A stretch of 64,000 nt of DNA from Novakomyces olei (Eukaryota; Ascomycota; Novakomycetes; Novakomycetales; Novakomycetaceae). Position numbers and translations under genes: made by a program. Shown here piece after piece: positions 55,484 through 64,000 of the stretch. Under the pieces are notes generated by a model, which saw only the letters and a program-made list of their open reading frames with translations, searched no databases and was not told where the DNA came from. The stretch lies in contig JADEYG010000001.1 in NCBI GenBank assembly GCA_016906335.1, positions 1,364,001 to 1,428,000 of the forward strand, given 5' to 3'. Numbering within the stretch: the first letter of the stretch is position 1; the number at the start of each line of letters is the position of its first letter.

Positions 55484-56591
55484 TTATAGTTTGGGCTTGG
55501 TAACTTCAATCTTGCGATTCTCGCCAGAAACAGTAACCTTTTTCGTACCAGACTCAAGACCGCGCTTGTGGACTTTGCCTTCACTATCACGCTGGATTCC
55601 AAGTTCAATCAGTTTCGCAAAAGCTGCAGAAAAGTCTCGATAGAACAAATCCTTGTCTTTTGCATATTTCTCAACCCAGGGCCTGAAATTGGGATCTTTT
55701 ATTAGCGACATGTCAGATGGCAGCATCATTAGCTGTCCGTCATCGTCCCCATACTGTAACTCTCCAAACTCATTCTTGCTCAATTTCCAGTCTTCATGCA
55801 AGAGCAATTTAAAATACGTGTTTGAAAAGCGTGTAGGCGACGGTACCCATGGCCCCTCAAATCCGCTCCGATCTCCGTGACAACGGCCTGAGTAGTTTTT
55901 AGAATGTTATTCCTTTATTTCTTCAGCCCTTTTCTCTTTGAGGTAGGCATTTCTACTTTTTCAGCTTATATTGACTTACCCAAATTATGAGCTCCAGAGA
56001 GTGCAACAATTTCTTGATCGCCAAACCCCATGCGGTAGAAGATGTTCCGTAAATGATCAGCACCCTTTGCACCATCAGGCAGACGGCCGTTGGGTGGGAC
56101 ACTGCTGTCGTCGGTCTCGTCTAAACGCCCAAACTTTATGGGGATATCAGGTCCGCCCATAAATTTAACAGCTTCAACGCCTGCCAGACACCACAGGTCG
56201 CCATAAGAGAGCCAAGGAAACTTTTGCTTGATCGGATCAAGAAACCGTCTTGCGTGCTCCAGACCATTGTTTGCCGGATCAGAAGCTGAGATAAGCGCAC
56301 TGCTCCAGTGACCAACAAGTATACTAAAGGCAATGTAAAATAAAAAGGATTAAAAGAGAAACGCATACCTTCTACGGCGAATCGCATAGTTGCACCGTTG
56401 CTGCCACCGGTATTCGTTTCTTTATCAAACGTTCCAGAGGCGTGCCTCCTCCATTAGTATAAGCGCCTTTAAATAATGTACCAAGCCAGCCGGACAAGCA
56501 CTGGCCCACATGAGCCATCGTCATAGCCCGGCTGCGGAATTATCTCCCTAATCGCTGCTCGAACTGCTCCATAATCGTGATTGCCTGTCAT
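55484..56591 (-). CDS. Cytosolic heme peroxidase, cytochrome c peroxidase-like
   Basis: Class I plant-type heme peroxidase. Four exons on the minus strand: 56591-56482, 56445-56369, 56285-55980 and 55887-55484 (298 residues). Introns are 36, 83 and 92 nt. Visible are [15 protein letters not shown] (distal Arg, Trp and His), [55 protein letters not shown] (proximal His block) and FEGPW. The protein starts [18 protein letters not shown] with no presequence, so it belongs to the non-mitochondrial 'putative heme-binding peroxidase' group, not to mitochondrial Ccp1. Sequence between proximal His and the C-terminus matches that group (FRPWVEKYA). In vivo reductant is not established. Confidence 0.9.
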
Positions 56592-57043
56592 GTTTAGGGC
56601 AGAGTGACTGGACGCGCGGGATGTCCGGGGTACCAGCGCTATATATTAATATACGTTGGGGTATTTCGACATGTAATAAATAGGTGAGTGTGCCTAAATG
56701 GTTAAGGAAGGTTAAGGTGCGATGATTACTGGACAAGTTATATGGGCCATGTTAGGCACACGGGGCCCGTCTATTTTCACCCGAATTATACAATTTATAC
56801 GAACACGCCATTCTAAACAGTATGGGGACGCGCTAATTGCAATACCGACGCGTTAAATAATCGATATGGAGTGGCCTCCTCGGTCACCGCAGCGCGTCAA
56901 GGCCAATTTTAGGCGCGCAAATGGTGGCACAGATTCTGATTTACGTAGCCAGCATGGTATTATTTATTTATTTATTTTTTAATTTATTTTTTTCTTTTTC
57001 AATCTCTTTCTGCAAGTGAAATCCGTGATTAAACTTAACAGAG
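56592..57043. other. Intergenic, divergent promoter of peroxidase and MCM10
   Basis: 452 bp. Contains palindrome copy 5 (56760-56770), roughly 170 bp upstream of the peroxidase ATG and 275 bp upstream of MCM10. A T-rich TTTATTTATTT run precedes MCM10. Confidence 0.5.
56760..56770. promoter_or_regulatory. ACGGGGCCCGT palindrome, copy 5
   Basis: Exact copy in the divergent promoter of the peroxidase and MCM10, followed by CTATTTT. The only copy placed between two promoters. Confidence 0.5.
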
Positions 57044-58784
57044 ATGCTGCAACGGCAATTGAACGCTGTCCAGGAAAAAATCGCCCTGCGCGCAAAGCAG
57101 CACGACCAAAAATCTGCTCGAATACAAGCTCCGAGCACTCCAAAGCGAGACCGCGCGCAAGTGACCCAGAGTCCTCTTGCAAGTCCGTTAGGCCGTGATA
57201 CCAAGCGCAGTCCTAGGCGGCAATTACTGGGCATCGATAAAGGTTTGACGGGAAAGGACGTCTCCCTACGCCGACCGAATGCCACATCTTTTGTTGAAAG
57301 ACTCAAGGATTCACGTGCTTGCCACAATACACATCGGCAAAAGCAGTCGGCGCAATTACGACGGGAGAAGGCATCTTTTACTACTAAGTATGAGCCTGAT
57401 TCAGAGCAAAGCGAAGGCACTTTTAAGGAAGCAACTAAACTGACAAAGTTACGATTGTCCCGTCAATTGCTGCCGGATACCGTTTTACGTCAGGAAATGA
57501 GTGACAAGACCGTTTACACACTTCACGAGTTTCTCAGCCAAGTTCATGCTCCTGAGTTTGAGCCTCCAGATACAGATGGAGATTATGTGCTAGTCGCAGC
57601 AGTCGCCTTTAAAACAGCCACAAAAGAGACTGAGCGTCGAGCAAACGAGTCTCAGAGCAATTATTGTACTCTAGTTCTTACAGATTTGCAACTAGAAGTG
57701 CCCTTGTTCTTGTTTGGTCGCGCGTTTGAGCGGTATTACAGGCTCCAGCCTGGTGATGTTATTGCAGTGCTCAACCCTTCAATTGCAAAACCTAAAATTG
57801 GACTCAGTGGCACGGCTATGGGACTTAAAGTGTCAGAAGAATGCGATACTATTCTCGAGATTGGCAAGGCAAAAGATCATGGGTTTTGTAGCGCAATGAC
57901 TCGGGAAAACAAGCGATGCACGGCATGGGTAGATACAAGAAAGACGGATGTTTGTGAATTTCATTTAGACATTGGTCTCAGCAAAGCGCGGTCTAGCAGA
58001 ATGAACTTGCAGGGGTACTATTGTTGATTTTGCTCTAGTTTTTTTAGTGTAATAGATGGATTATCTAGTTTTTTCATCTTTTTAATTCTTATTTATTCAA
58101 ACTGATCTGGTAAACAGTACCGGTGCGGGAGGAAGGCCTTCCGGCATGAAGGTCACTATGCGAGGCAGTGGCAGGGGACGTGGTGCTGGCCGTAATCAGT
58201 CTGGTCGCAGCACGGATGCAAACAACGATACATCACACCGAATATTTGATTATGGAGGAGGAACAGTTTACGGTGCCAATAAAATGGAGGTCAATAAATT
58301 ATTGTATGACGAACCAGCGCAGTTGACACCGGACGAACACAGAGAGCGTTTACGACGACAGCATGAACAGGCAGAGGTGGAACGAAACATTCTTCGGCAA
58401 TTAAATAAGCAAAATGTTCATTCAACCGCTGCTACTTACCTTGGATTCGAGGATTCCTATGAAGATAGCACTGATCGGGACTCTGGACGATTTCGGCCTT
58501 TTTCCTCTGCCAGTTTACGCAGAATTGGCTTTGATCCAACCTTAAAAAGCGCATCACAACAGCAGCAAATGAAACTAGTAGAGTCTATCGAGCAAACAAC
58601 AGTATCAAACGATGCCGCCCAATTTGGGAGAAAGGCTCTGGTCGGTGACGAAGAGGTTAAACTTGATATTCACTTGAGCCCGGTAAAGAAACGGAAAATA
58701 GTGGGAGTCGGTGCGGGGAAATTTGGGGCCGAGAAAATTAGGATGGAAGGGAGCGATGATTCTGATGATCTAGAGATTATTTGA
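57044..58784 (+). CDS. MCM10: DNA replication initiation factor Mcm10
   Basis: Activates the CMG helicase and loads polymerase alpha at origins. Two exons: 57044-58014 and 58118-58784 (545 residues; yeast 571). The 103-nt intron (donor GTACTA, acceptor AAACAG) joins MNLQG to TGAGGRPSGMKVTMRG. The OB-fold spans about 150-280 and contains YCTLVLTDLQLEVPLFLFGRAFERYYRLQPGDVIAVLNPSI. The zinc motif follows: GFCSAMTRENKRCTAWVDTRKTDVCEFHL. Beyond it are the typical MNLQG tail and basic RG-rich region, and an acidic C-terminus (GSDDSDDLEII). An N-terminal coiled coil is present. The family call is firm; a frame split at the stop in exon 1 could make it appear as two genes. Confidence 0.92.
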
Positions 58785-59070
58785 GACAAAGAATGAATGA
58801 ATGTACAAAGTCTATACAAAGAAGTAAATCGAAATGGCCCTAGGTGGAGGCTTGGGATAATTGGGAGATATTGACAACACAATTTTCACTATAAAAGACG
58901 ACTAACAATATTCGAAAAAATTGAATTATAAGCAAACCACAATTAGACATTATTAAAACAACAGCAAAAATCCGCTTGTAAAAAGATTGGAACGGTGTTA
59001 TTCAGTCAAAGCGATTAATTCAGCATGCGCACGTGCCAATTAAGACAAGCAAACAGCGGCTATGATATGT

Positions 59071-61860
59071 TCAGTGCTCGACCTTGAAATACCTGTCGAC
59101 AAAAACACATTCAGTGGGCTCTTCGCCCATCAGTGCAACCGCACCGGCCTTGTCGGCCATAGTTAGATCGATTGAGTTCTTTTGTGATGCGACAAACAGA
59201 CGTGGCGCAGAATTTGGAAAGGTACAGACAGCAGGCAAAAGCTTTTTCTGGTTCATATCGAAGGCAGTCAAGTATCGGTTTCCATTGTCCGCCTCATATT
59301 CGGCTAAAGCGATCATGAGACTGGTTCGTGGAAGGTCGTTTGAGCTGGAAAGGCGAAGTCGGCCAACGCCGTAACGTTCGAGTTCGTTGCTAAAAGTATG
59401 CAGTATTCGCTGCTCTGAGTCGAAGAAGGTTGAAGTACCATCTTCTGTCAGCAAACTTAGTTCTGGATGGACTGAACTAGCAGCATCTTGATCCTGCAGT
59501 GCTTGAACGTAAACGTTCCCGTCAATATTAGCAGCCAAGTGTACGCTATTATCGTCTGATACGAGGTTGAAACTGCGATAAGAATCGTTCCGGCCGGAAG
59601 CGCTCTGGTCTGTCTCCGGTTCAGATCTTTTCTGTAGATGAAAAATGTTCTCGTAACTCGGACCGTTCCATTGAAAAATATCTTTACGAAACAATCCAAC
59701 CAGGTCAATAAAGAGTTCGTTTTTCAAACCAACTTTTAGAGATATGCCTAGGGTACGATCTGCTGCTGCTGTAGTAGTCTCCCGTTTGTCTAGAGTTTCG
59801 TGATACACCTCGTCTTTATCCTCACCATCTCTACTGTCAAAGTCGGATTCTATTCCTTCGTCTTCTTCATCGCCGCCATCAATGGATTTGGGTTCGTGTT
59901 CAATGGTTTCGCTCTCTTCGTGTTCAGTGGTTTCGCTCTCTTCGTGTTCAATGGTTTCGCTCTCTTCAGACTCGTTTTGCCCAATGTTACCATAAAAGGC
60001 AAAATTGTCGTAGTTGATCCCTGCAGTGACATATACAGAGGTCCGGTCAACCAACGAAGCTTCTGCCGAGTACTTTCCTTTAAAAATTTCCAGACCGAAG
60101 CCGAGGGATACGTCGAGAAATACGCTGCCGGAAACATCCAGAATACTTCCATGTGCTTCCAAGATAGGTTGCACCTTGGGCTCCCACCCACTAATGTGTT
60201 TTTCACCACTCATTACATCAATCTCGGCAAAAACTTCAGGCCAGTCCATTCTAACCCCAAATTTGACTTGGCCATGAGCATTTGCCTTCAAACTAGCGCC
60301 TACATCAAACGATAGCATTGGTCCAACGATGATAATCCCCGGGATGGAAAACGGACTGAGAGGGATGGATCCAAGTCGCATCTTGAGATCCTTCCTGTAC
60401 CCTCCCTCAAATTGTACGCCAGCTATGGCTTGAGCTGACAGTGATCCCTTCACATTGATATTTCCGCCTTGAATACCTTCGGCAAAGGTAAATTGGAAAG
60501 TAGCATCAGCAGTCGCGGACATTGAGCCTCCGCACTCAACACAGTACAGAGAAATGTTGACATAACGTCTTTCATCATGATACAAACGAATTCCTTTCTG
60601 GTTAAAAGGTGTATCCTGAACCTCGATATAAAGACGCTGTTCAATGTTTTGATTGAAATTTATTTTGGGCGGATATCCACCCTCAATGGCTGCCATTACC
60701 GTATCCACTACCTCGGCGACGACGTGCACTACTTGCTTTATTAGCCATGTCCACCAATATCTTTTCATCAGGTGGGCGTTTTGGCTCTGTACATCCTCAA
60801 TGTTTGGAATAAACGATTGTAGAAATTCAGGCGAATTAACGTCTGTATAGCCATAAGACTCATCGAGTGCTCGATCGTAGTCCCCATTGGCCGCAGGTTT
60901 CTTTGTATTATTTTTGAGATCGTGAAGACTTCCGATATTCCAGCCCCTGGATTGAACGGATATGGTTGTATTTTCACCGACATACTCAACGAAATCGATA
61001 GCTTCGTATTCGGCGTGAATAGCCAAATTGTCCCAGTCTGCAGAAAAAGATGAGATGCGCAGATAATTACGGCCATCGGTCTCTGGAGCTGGACTCGTAT
61101 TGTCTGGTTCAGGAGCGCATTCTCTTTGATTTGTAATAAGGACGATATTGCCGTTGGTTTCATTTGAATTAATATCGCGAGACCAGTCGGTAAAAGCCGC
61201 TCGCATTGCATTTTCACGCTTGAAGACGACTGTCGCTTTGGATCTCTTGCACTCAATACTTTTTACATAAGCACTGTTTTCCAACTGCACGGCGTGATAG
61301 GCTGCCTCTTCGACTGTGAGGTAAACGGAGCCGGGTCCCTCATGACTGGCCTTTGATGCGGCAAAGTAAAAGTCTTGGTTAGGCTGAGAGTGCAGGTGAC
61401 GAATATCATGAGGTGCGATTTTTGGGTCCCGTTTTGGTTTCATTACAATTGGGTCTGGCACCGCGTTTTGACTGTCGGTTTGAGTGTCATTATTCTTGTT
61501 GATTGCCGTTGCGTTTATTCTGTATCCTGTGGAAGGAGAATCGGATTGATCAGTGTTTATCGGCGACTGTACGGAGCTATTACTTTTCGGTTGAGCCATA
61601 TCACTTTCGCCGATATTGCGCAAGGCTTTGCCAGCGTTGCTTTTGTCTAAATCAGTCTGAGAATTTTGGTCGGTCGGTCGAGCTGTTGCATTTGGAGATC
61701 CCGTATTCTCCATGCTTGGCTGTATAGTGTGGTTCCTATACATTCCAGTGCCTCTTGCATCTGTCTTGAGCAAGACATCTTCTGCACCTTGGACATGGGG
61801 CAGGTGCGCCGCTGCTGTAAATCCGACGAGCGAACAGAGTATATACAATGAATGCTTCAT
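59071..61860 (-). CDS. Secreted protein, DUF7029/DUF7223-like, Kex2-type sites
   Basis: One exon of 929 residues. The N-terminus (MKHSLYILCSLVGFTAAA) is a signal peptide. A domain at about 165-300 (VYLTVEEAAYHAVQLENSAYVKSIECK...) looks like the fungal DUF7029 N-terminal beta domain, and a following region (about 400-620, YPPKINFNQNIEQ.., ..LSPFSIPGIIIVGPML, DVGASLKANAHGQVKFG) like DUF7223. Both names are from memory of the family pattern. Three dibasic KR sites (near residues 366, 690 and 745) resemble Kex2 sites. An acidic repeat, (E)EHEESET, is inserted at about 630-660. The C-terminus ends ...GEEPTECVFVDRYFKVEH. Function is unknown; extracellular or cell-wall location is inferred. Confidence 0.8.
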   Translation of the reverse strand: MKHSLYILCSLVGFTAAAHLPHVQGAEDVLLKTDARGTGMYRNHTIQPSMENTGSPNATARPTDQNSQTDLDKSNAGKALRNIGESDMAQPKSNSSVQSPINTDQSDSPSTGYRINATAINKNNDTQTDSQNAVPDPIVMKPKRDPKIAPHDIRHLHSQPNQDFYFAASKASHEGPGSVYLTVEEAAYHAVQLENSAYVKSIECKRSKATVVFKRENAMRAAFTDWSRDINSNETNGNIVLITNQRECAPEPDNTSPAPETDGRNYLRISSFSADWDNLAIHAEYEAIDFVEYVGENTTISVQSRGWNIGSLHDLKNNTKKPAANGDYDRALDESYGYTDVNSPEFLQSFIPNIEDVQSQNAHLMKRYWWTWLIKQVVHVVAEVVDTVMAAIEGGYPPKINFNQNIEQRLYIEVQDTPFNQKGIRLYHDERRYVNISLYCVECGGSMSATADATFQFTFAEGIQGGNINVKGSLSAQAIAGVQFEGGYRKDLKMRLGSIPLSPFSIPGIIIVGPMLSFDVGASLKANAHGQVKFGVRMDWPEVFAEIDVMSGEKHISGWEPKVQPILEAHGSILDVSGSVFLDVSLGFGLEIFKGKYSAEASLVDRTSVYVTAGINYDNFAFYGNIGQNESEESETIEHEESETTEHEESETIEHEPKSIDGGDEEDEGIESDFDSRDGEDKDEVYHETLDKRETTTAAADRTLGISLKVGLKNELFIDLVGLFRKDIFQWNGPSYENIFHLQKRSEPETDQSASGRNDSYRSFNLVSDDNSVHLAANIDGNVYVQALQDQDAASSVHPELSLLTEDGTSTFFDSEQRILHTFSNELERYGVGRLRLSSSNDLPRTSLMIALAEYEADNGNRYLTAFDMNQKKLLPAVCTFPNSAPRLFVASQKNSIDLTMADKAGAVALMGEEPTECVFVDRYFKVEH
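59891..59967 (-). repeat. Acidic (E)EHEESET repeat in secreted protein
   Basis: Three to four tandem 30-bp units encoding EHEESETxEH within the 929-residue secreted protein, all in frame. Confidence 0.8.
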
Positions 61861-63622
61861 TTCTGGAAGAATGTTTGATAAGCTCAGTTGATTTGCAGTC
61901 CACTCTCTGAGGCGGAGAGATGGGTTTGGCTGATGAGTTTGTTTGGCGGATTGCAGTAGTTTTATAGCAGAGATTTATGGGCTTTGTGTCCATGCACTCG
62001 GTACTCTCGAAACTATAAGTTAGGGGAAATTGGACGAAAACGTGATGCCGATCCAAAGGCATTTCTCGTGTCTCAAGTTCGAAGGTTAAGGCGTTCACAG
62101 TATCGTAAACTAGAGACTAGCAAAGAGACGGATGTGGGGAGTAAACAAGGAGGAGGAAAGAAATAAAGAAAGGGACAATTGTGGTTATTCTTTCTATTCA
62201 TCTTATTAGACCTTTAATGCCCTGAATAGGCTATAGTCATTTGCCGAAACGTATACTTGAGTCAGAATTTTTACAAACATAATTTTTGTGTAGAGTGCTG
62301 GTTTTACTCAGTTTGAATATTAATATCGCATTGGAAATCTGTCAGAGAGCTGTCATCTTTAGTGTCCCGAATTTTGGCGACCCTTTACCCCTTTAGGTAT
62401 GACGGTATCCAAAAGCGGTATCCGAATGACCCCGCGAAATCCGGAACGCTGTTTCGCCCGAAAAGGAAATGGCCACATTACTGGGATTTTCGCAAGGGTT
62501 TTCTGAAAACTGCGAGCAGTTTCTCCCATATTTCCCCACATTTTACCTGCCCCTTCCCCACCATGATGAAATGCCCTTACGTCTTTATGCAGTCAATATA
62601 CGGGAAAGCGCTACTGAAAGTTGCATATATGGCAGCAAACAAGTCGCTATATTCTATCTTTTGAAGATCCAGGATTCGAGAATTACAAAACCTTTTGGAC
62701 ATAGAGACAGGCAGGTAGTTGTCGAATGTAGTAAACCTTGCTTTGGCATTTGGCATCGTTTATCTCGCCACTCGGAAATTTGCAGGGTTGATGCTGATTG
62801 AGCCGGACGGCGTTGATCTCGTCTGACATGGGTGGAATCCGTTCTGTAAAAAGGTCGAAGATGAGCAAATAGCCGATGAGTAAGATTGATAATTCAAACA
62901 ATTCTTTGATGTGAATTTGCCTGTGGTTTCGTTGTATAGCAAGAGCCAAATATCAGATCAGATATCAGACGCTATCGCTTCAACTTCCGCTAAATATTGC
63001 TTAATTAAGCTTTAAAGGTAAAATTTCGTGGTTACCGTTATTATGGTTAGAATAGTAAATTTTAAAGGGTTATCATAAACGCATTATAAGGTTGAACTCG
63101 CTTAAATTCGCTTAATTAAGCTATGCTATCATAAACAGATTCGGTTATGAAAAAGCGCGAAATACTTTAATGGAATGCGACGTTCTGTTTGTTGGCAGTT
63201 TTCGATGGCGGCATTGCACCAGTCAAAAAATTAGTAGAACTAGTCAGGCTAAGAGAATACAATTTTAGAGGCCTAAAAATGGAATGGCTAATCTTCATGG
63301 TTTCAATTGTGATCATAAATTTATGTTAAAAGCAAGGAAACACAAATACGATTGTGGCTAACAATCAGGGGTTTATATTGATGCTCAAGTCTAAAGTGCC
63401 TCACCTTCCTAATATCGGCAAGTAGAAAAATATAAACCCAAAGCCATTTCAAAGATGCTTTATTTGAAAGATCACAAAGGCGATTAAAGCAAAACTAGAA
63501 TACAGAATTTCGCATTGATATTTCTCGGAACGAATAAATGTTGATTTAACCAATAATTGAAATCGTGTACATTGAAGATTATATATGTTGTTTCATCAGA
63601 ACAGAAATCGCGTACAGCTAAA

Positions 63623-63757
63623 AATGAAAATAAAAATAAAAATAAAAATAAAAATAAAAATAAAAATAAAAATAAAAATAAAAATAAAAATAAAAATAAA
63701 AATAAAAATAAAAATAAAAACAAAAACAAAAACAAAAACAAAAATAACAATAAAAAT
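63623..63757. repeat. (AAAAAT)n then (AAAAAC)n hexanucleotide tract
   Basis: About 16 AAAAAT units, then four with AAAAAC, then interrupted. Coding as (Asn-Lys) or (Ile-Lys)-type periodic frames on either strand, an artefact. Confidence 0.9.
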
Positions 63758-63836
63758 AAATCAAATAAATCCTAAAGTCCTAAAATGCCTAAAAGCTGAT
63801 GCTTCCGAGAAAGAATCTAAAGGAAGAATTAAATCA

Positions 63837-63855
63837 GGCTAACCCTAACCCTAGA
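63837..63855. repeat. Telomere-like CTAACCCTAACCCTAG tract
   Basis: Two and a half CTAACC(C)T units, the complement of TTAGGG, immediately before the stop codon of the partial paralogue on the minus strand. Confidence 0.65.
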
Positions 63856-63857
63856 AA

Positions 63858-64000
63858 TCAAACTTTTGCTTGGGCTTGCACGACGCCACTAAATTGAAAG
63901 TAGTCGTCGGTAAAGACACACTCCTCTGGTTTTTGGCCCATGAGCCCAATGTACCGTTCGCCGTTAGCGGCAATGTCATCGAATGCAGTTTCATTGGCTG
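63858..64000 (-). CDS. Partial DUF7029/7223-like paralogue, 3' end only
   Basis: Continues beyond the right edge; only the last 47 codons and stop are visible. The end (YIGLMGQKPEECVFTDDYFQFSGVVQAQAKV) aligns with ALMGEEPTECVFVDRYFKVEH at the end of the neighbouring 929-residue protein, in the same orientation. That makes it a tandem paralogue. Nothing of its N-terminus or signal peptide can be judged here. Confidence 0.7.
   Translation of the reverse strand, partial: ANETAFDDIAANGERYIGLMGQKPEECVFTDDYFQFSGVVQAQAKV

Larger units (their letters stand above)
61861..63857. other. Long intergenic, ORF fragments, hexanucleotide repeat
   Basis: 2.0 kb between the tandem secreted protein genes. Overlapping frames at 62362-62664 and 62469-62801 (plus) and 62683-62949 (minus) are open but have no recognisable content. 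A hexanucleotide tract (63623-63757) and a telomere-like motif (63837-63855) lie near the right end. I make no gene call. Confidence 0.5.

Noticed and set aside
58146-58784. A separate gene starting at the ATG at 58146
   Set aside because: It splices in frame to MCM10 and carries that protein's C-terminal features, so it is exon 2.
62362-62949. Overlapping plus and minus ORFs of 60-110 codons
   Set aside because: No motif, no signal sequence and no family resemblance; both strands open is not evidence of a gene.
63484-63842. Asn/Lys- and Leu/Phe-rich frames
   Set aside because: Translations of the AAAAAT hexanucleotide tract.

Overview
The window comes from the nuclear genome of a compact, gene-dense ascomycete fungus. 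The evidence is 23 densely packed protein genes with typical fungal products, many introns of 36-60 nt with a CTAA(T/C) branch site close to the 3' AG, and fungal-type complex I and sphingolipid C9-methyltransferase genes. CTG falls at conserved leucines in RPS3 and SNU114, so this is not a CUG-Ser yeast. Lineage is not certain: a basal Saccharomycotina (Lipomyces or Trigonopsis-like) or Taphrinomycotina-type yeast fits best. I see no rRNA, tRNA, CRISPR array or recognisable transposon.

Layout. 1-9.8 kb: repeat-rich DNA, an orphan Ser-rich ORF, then the large Sen1 helicase gene (minus). 9.9-16.5 kb: hydroxyacid-oxoacid transhydrogenase, a cyclin Q-like gene, a three-exon Dabb-domain gene, and Utp5 (minus). 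16.9-20.3 kb: the U5 snRNP GTPase Snu114. 21.3-27.2 kb: an Nramp metal transporter (minus), branched-chain aminotransferase, and sphingolipid C9-methyltransferase (minus). 28.2-33.0 kb: two tandem MFS transporters. 33.0-38.0 kb: PEX10 (minus), COX19 (plus, 16-nt first exon) and HEL2 (minus). 38.7-43.5 kb: the endocytic scaffold PAN1. 44.0-47.8 kb: LSM5 (minus), mitochondrial TrpRS, and RPS3 with a possible intronic C/D snoRNA. 49.1-55.2 kb: an orphan secreted protein, a complex I 21 kDa-type subunit, and a vacuolar TRP channel (YVC1). 55.5-58.8 kb: a cytosolic cytochrome c peroxidase-like enzyme (minus) and MCM10. 59.1-64.0 kb: a secreted DUF7029/DUF7223-like protein and the 3' end of a tandem paralogue running off the right edge.

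Most genes are unrelated housekeeping genes, as is usual in fungi. Some share processes: LSM5 and SNU114 (splicing, RNA turnover), HEL2 and RPS3 (ribosome collision control and a ribosomal subunit), and MSW1, COX19 and the complex I subunit (mitochondrial respiration). The most unusual non-coding signal is a recurring intergenic palindrome, ACGGGGCCCGT, present four times exactly and once with one mismatch. Others are TTAGGG-like motifs in promoters, a GC-AG intron, and several satellite-like repeats, including about 124 uninterrupted ATT units.

Exon boundaries were set by hand from splice signals, reading-frame continuity and recalled family sequences; no alignment or search was run.
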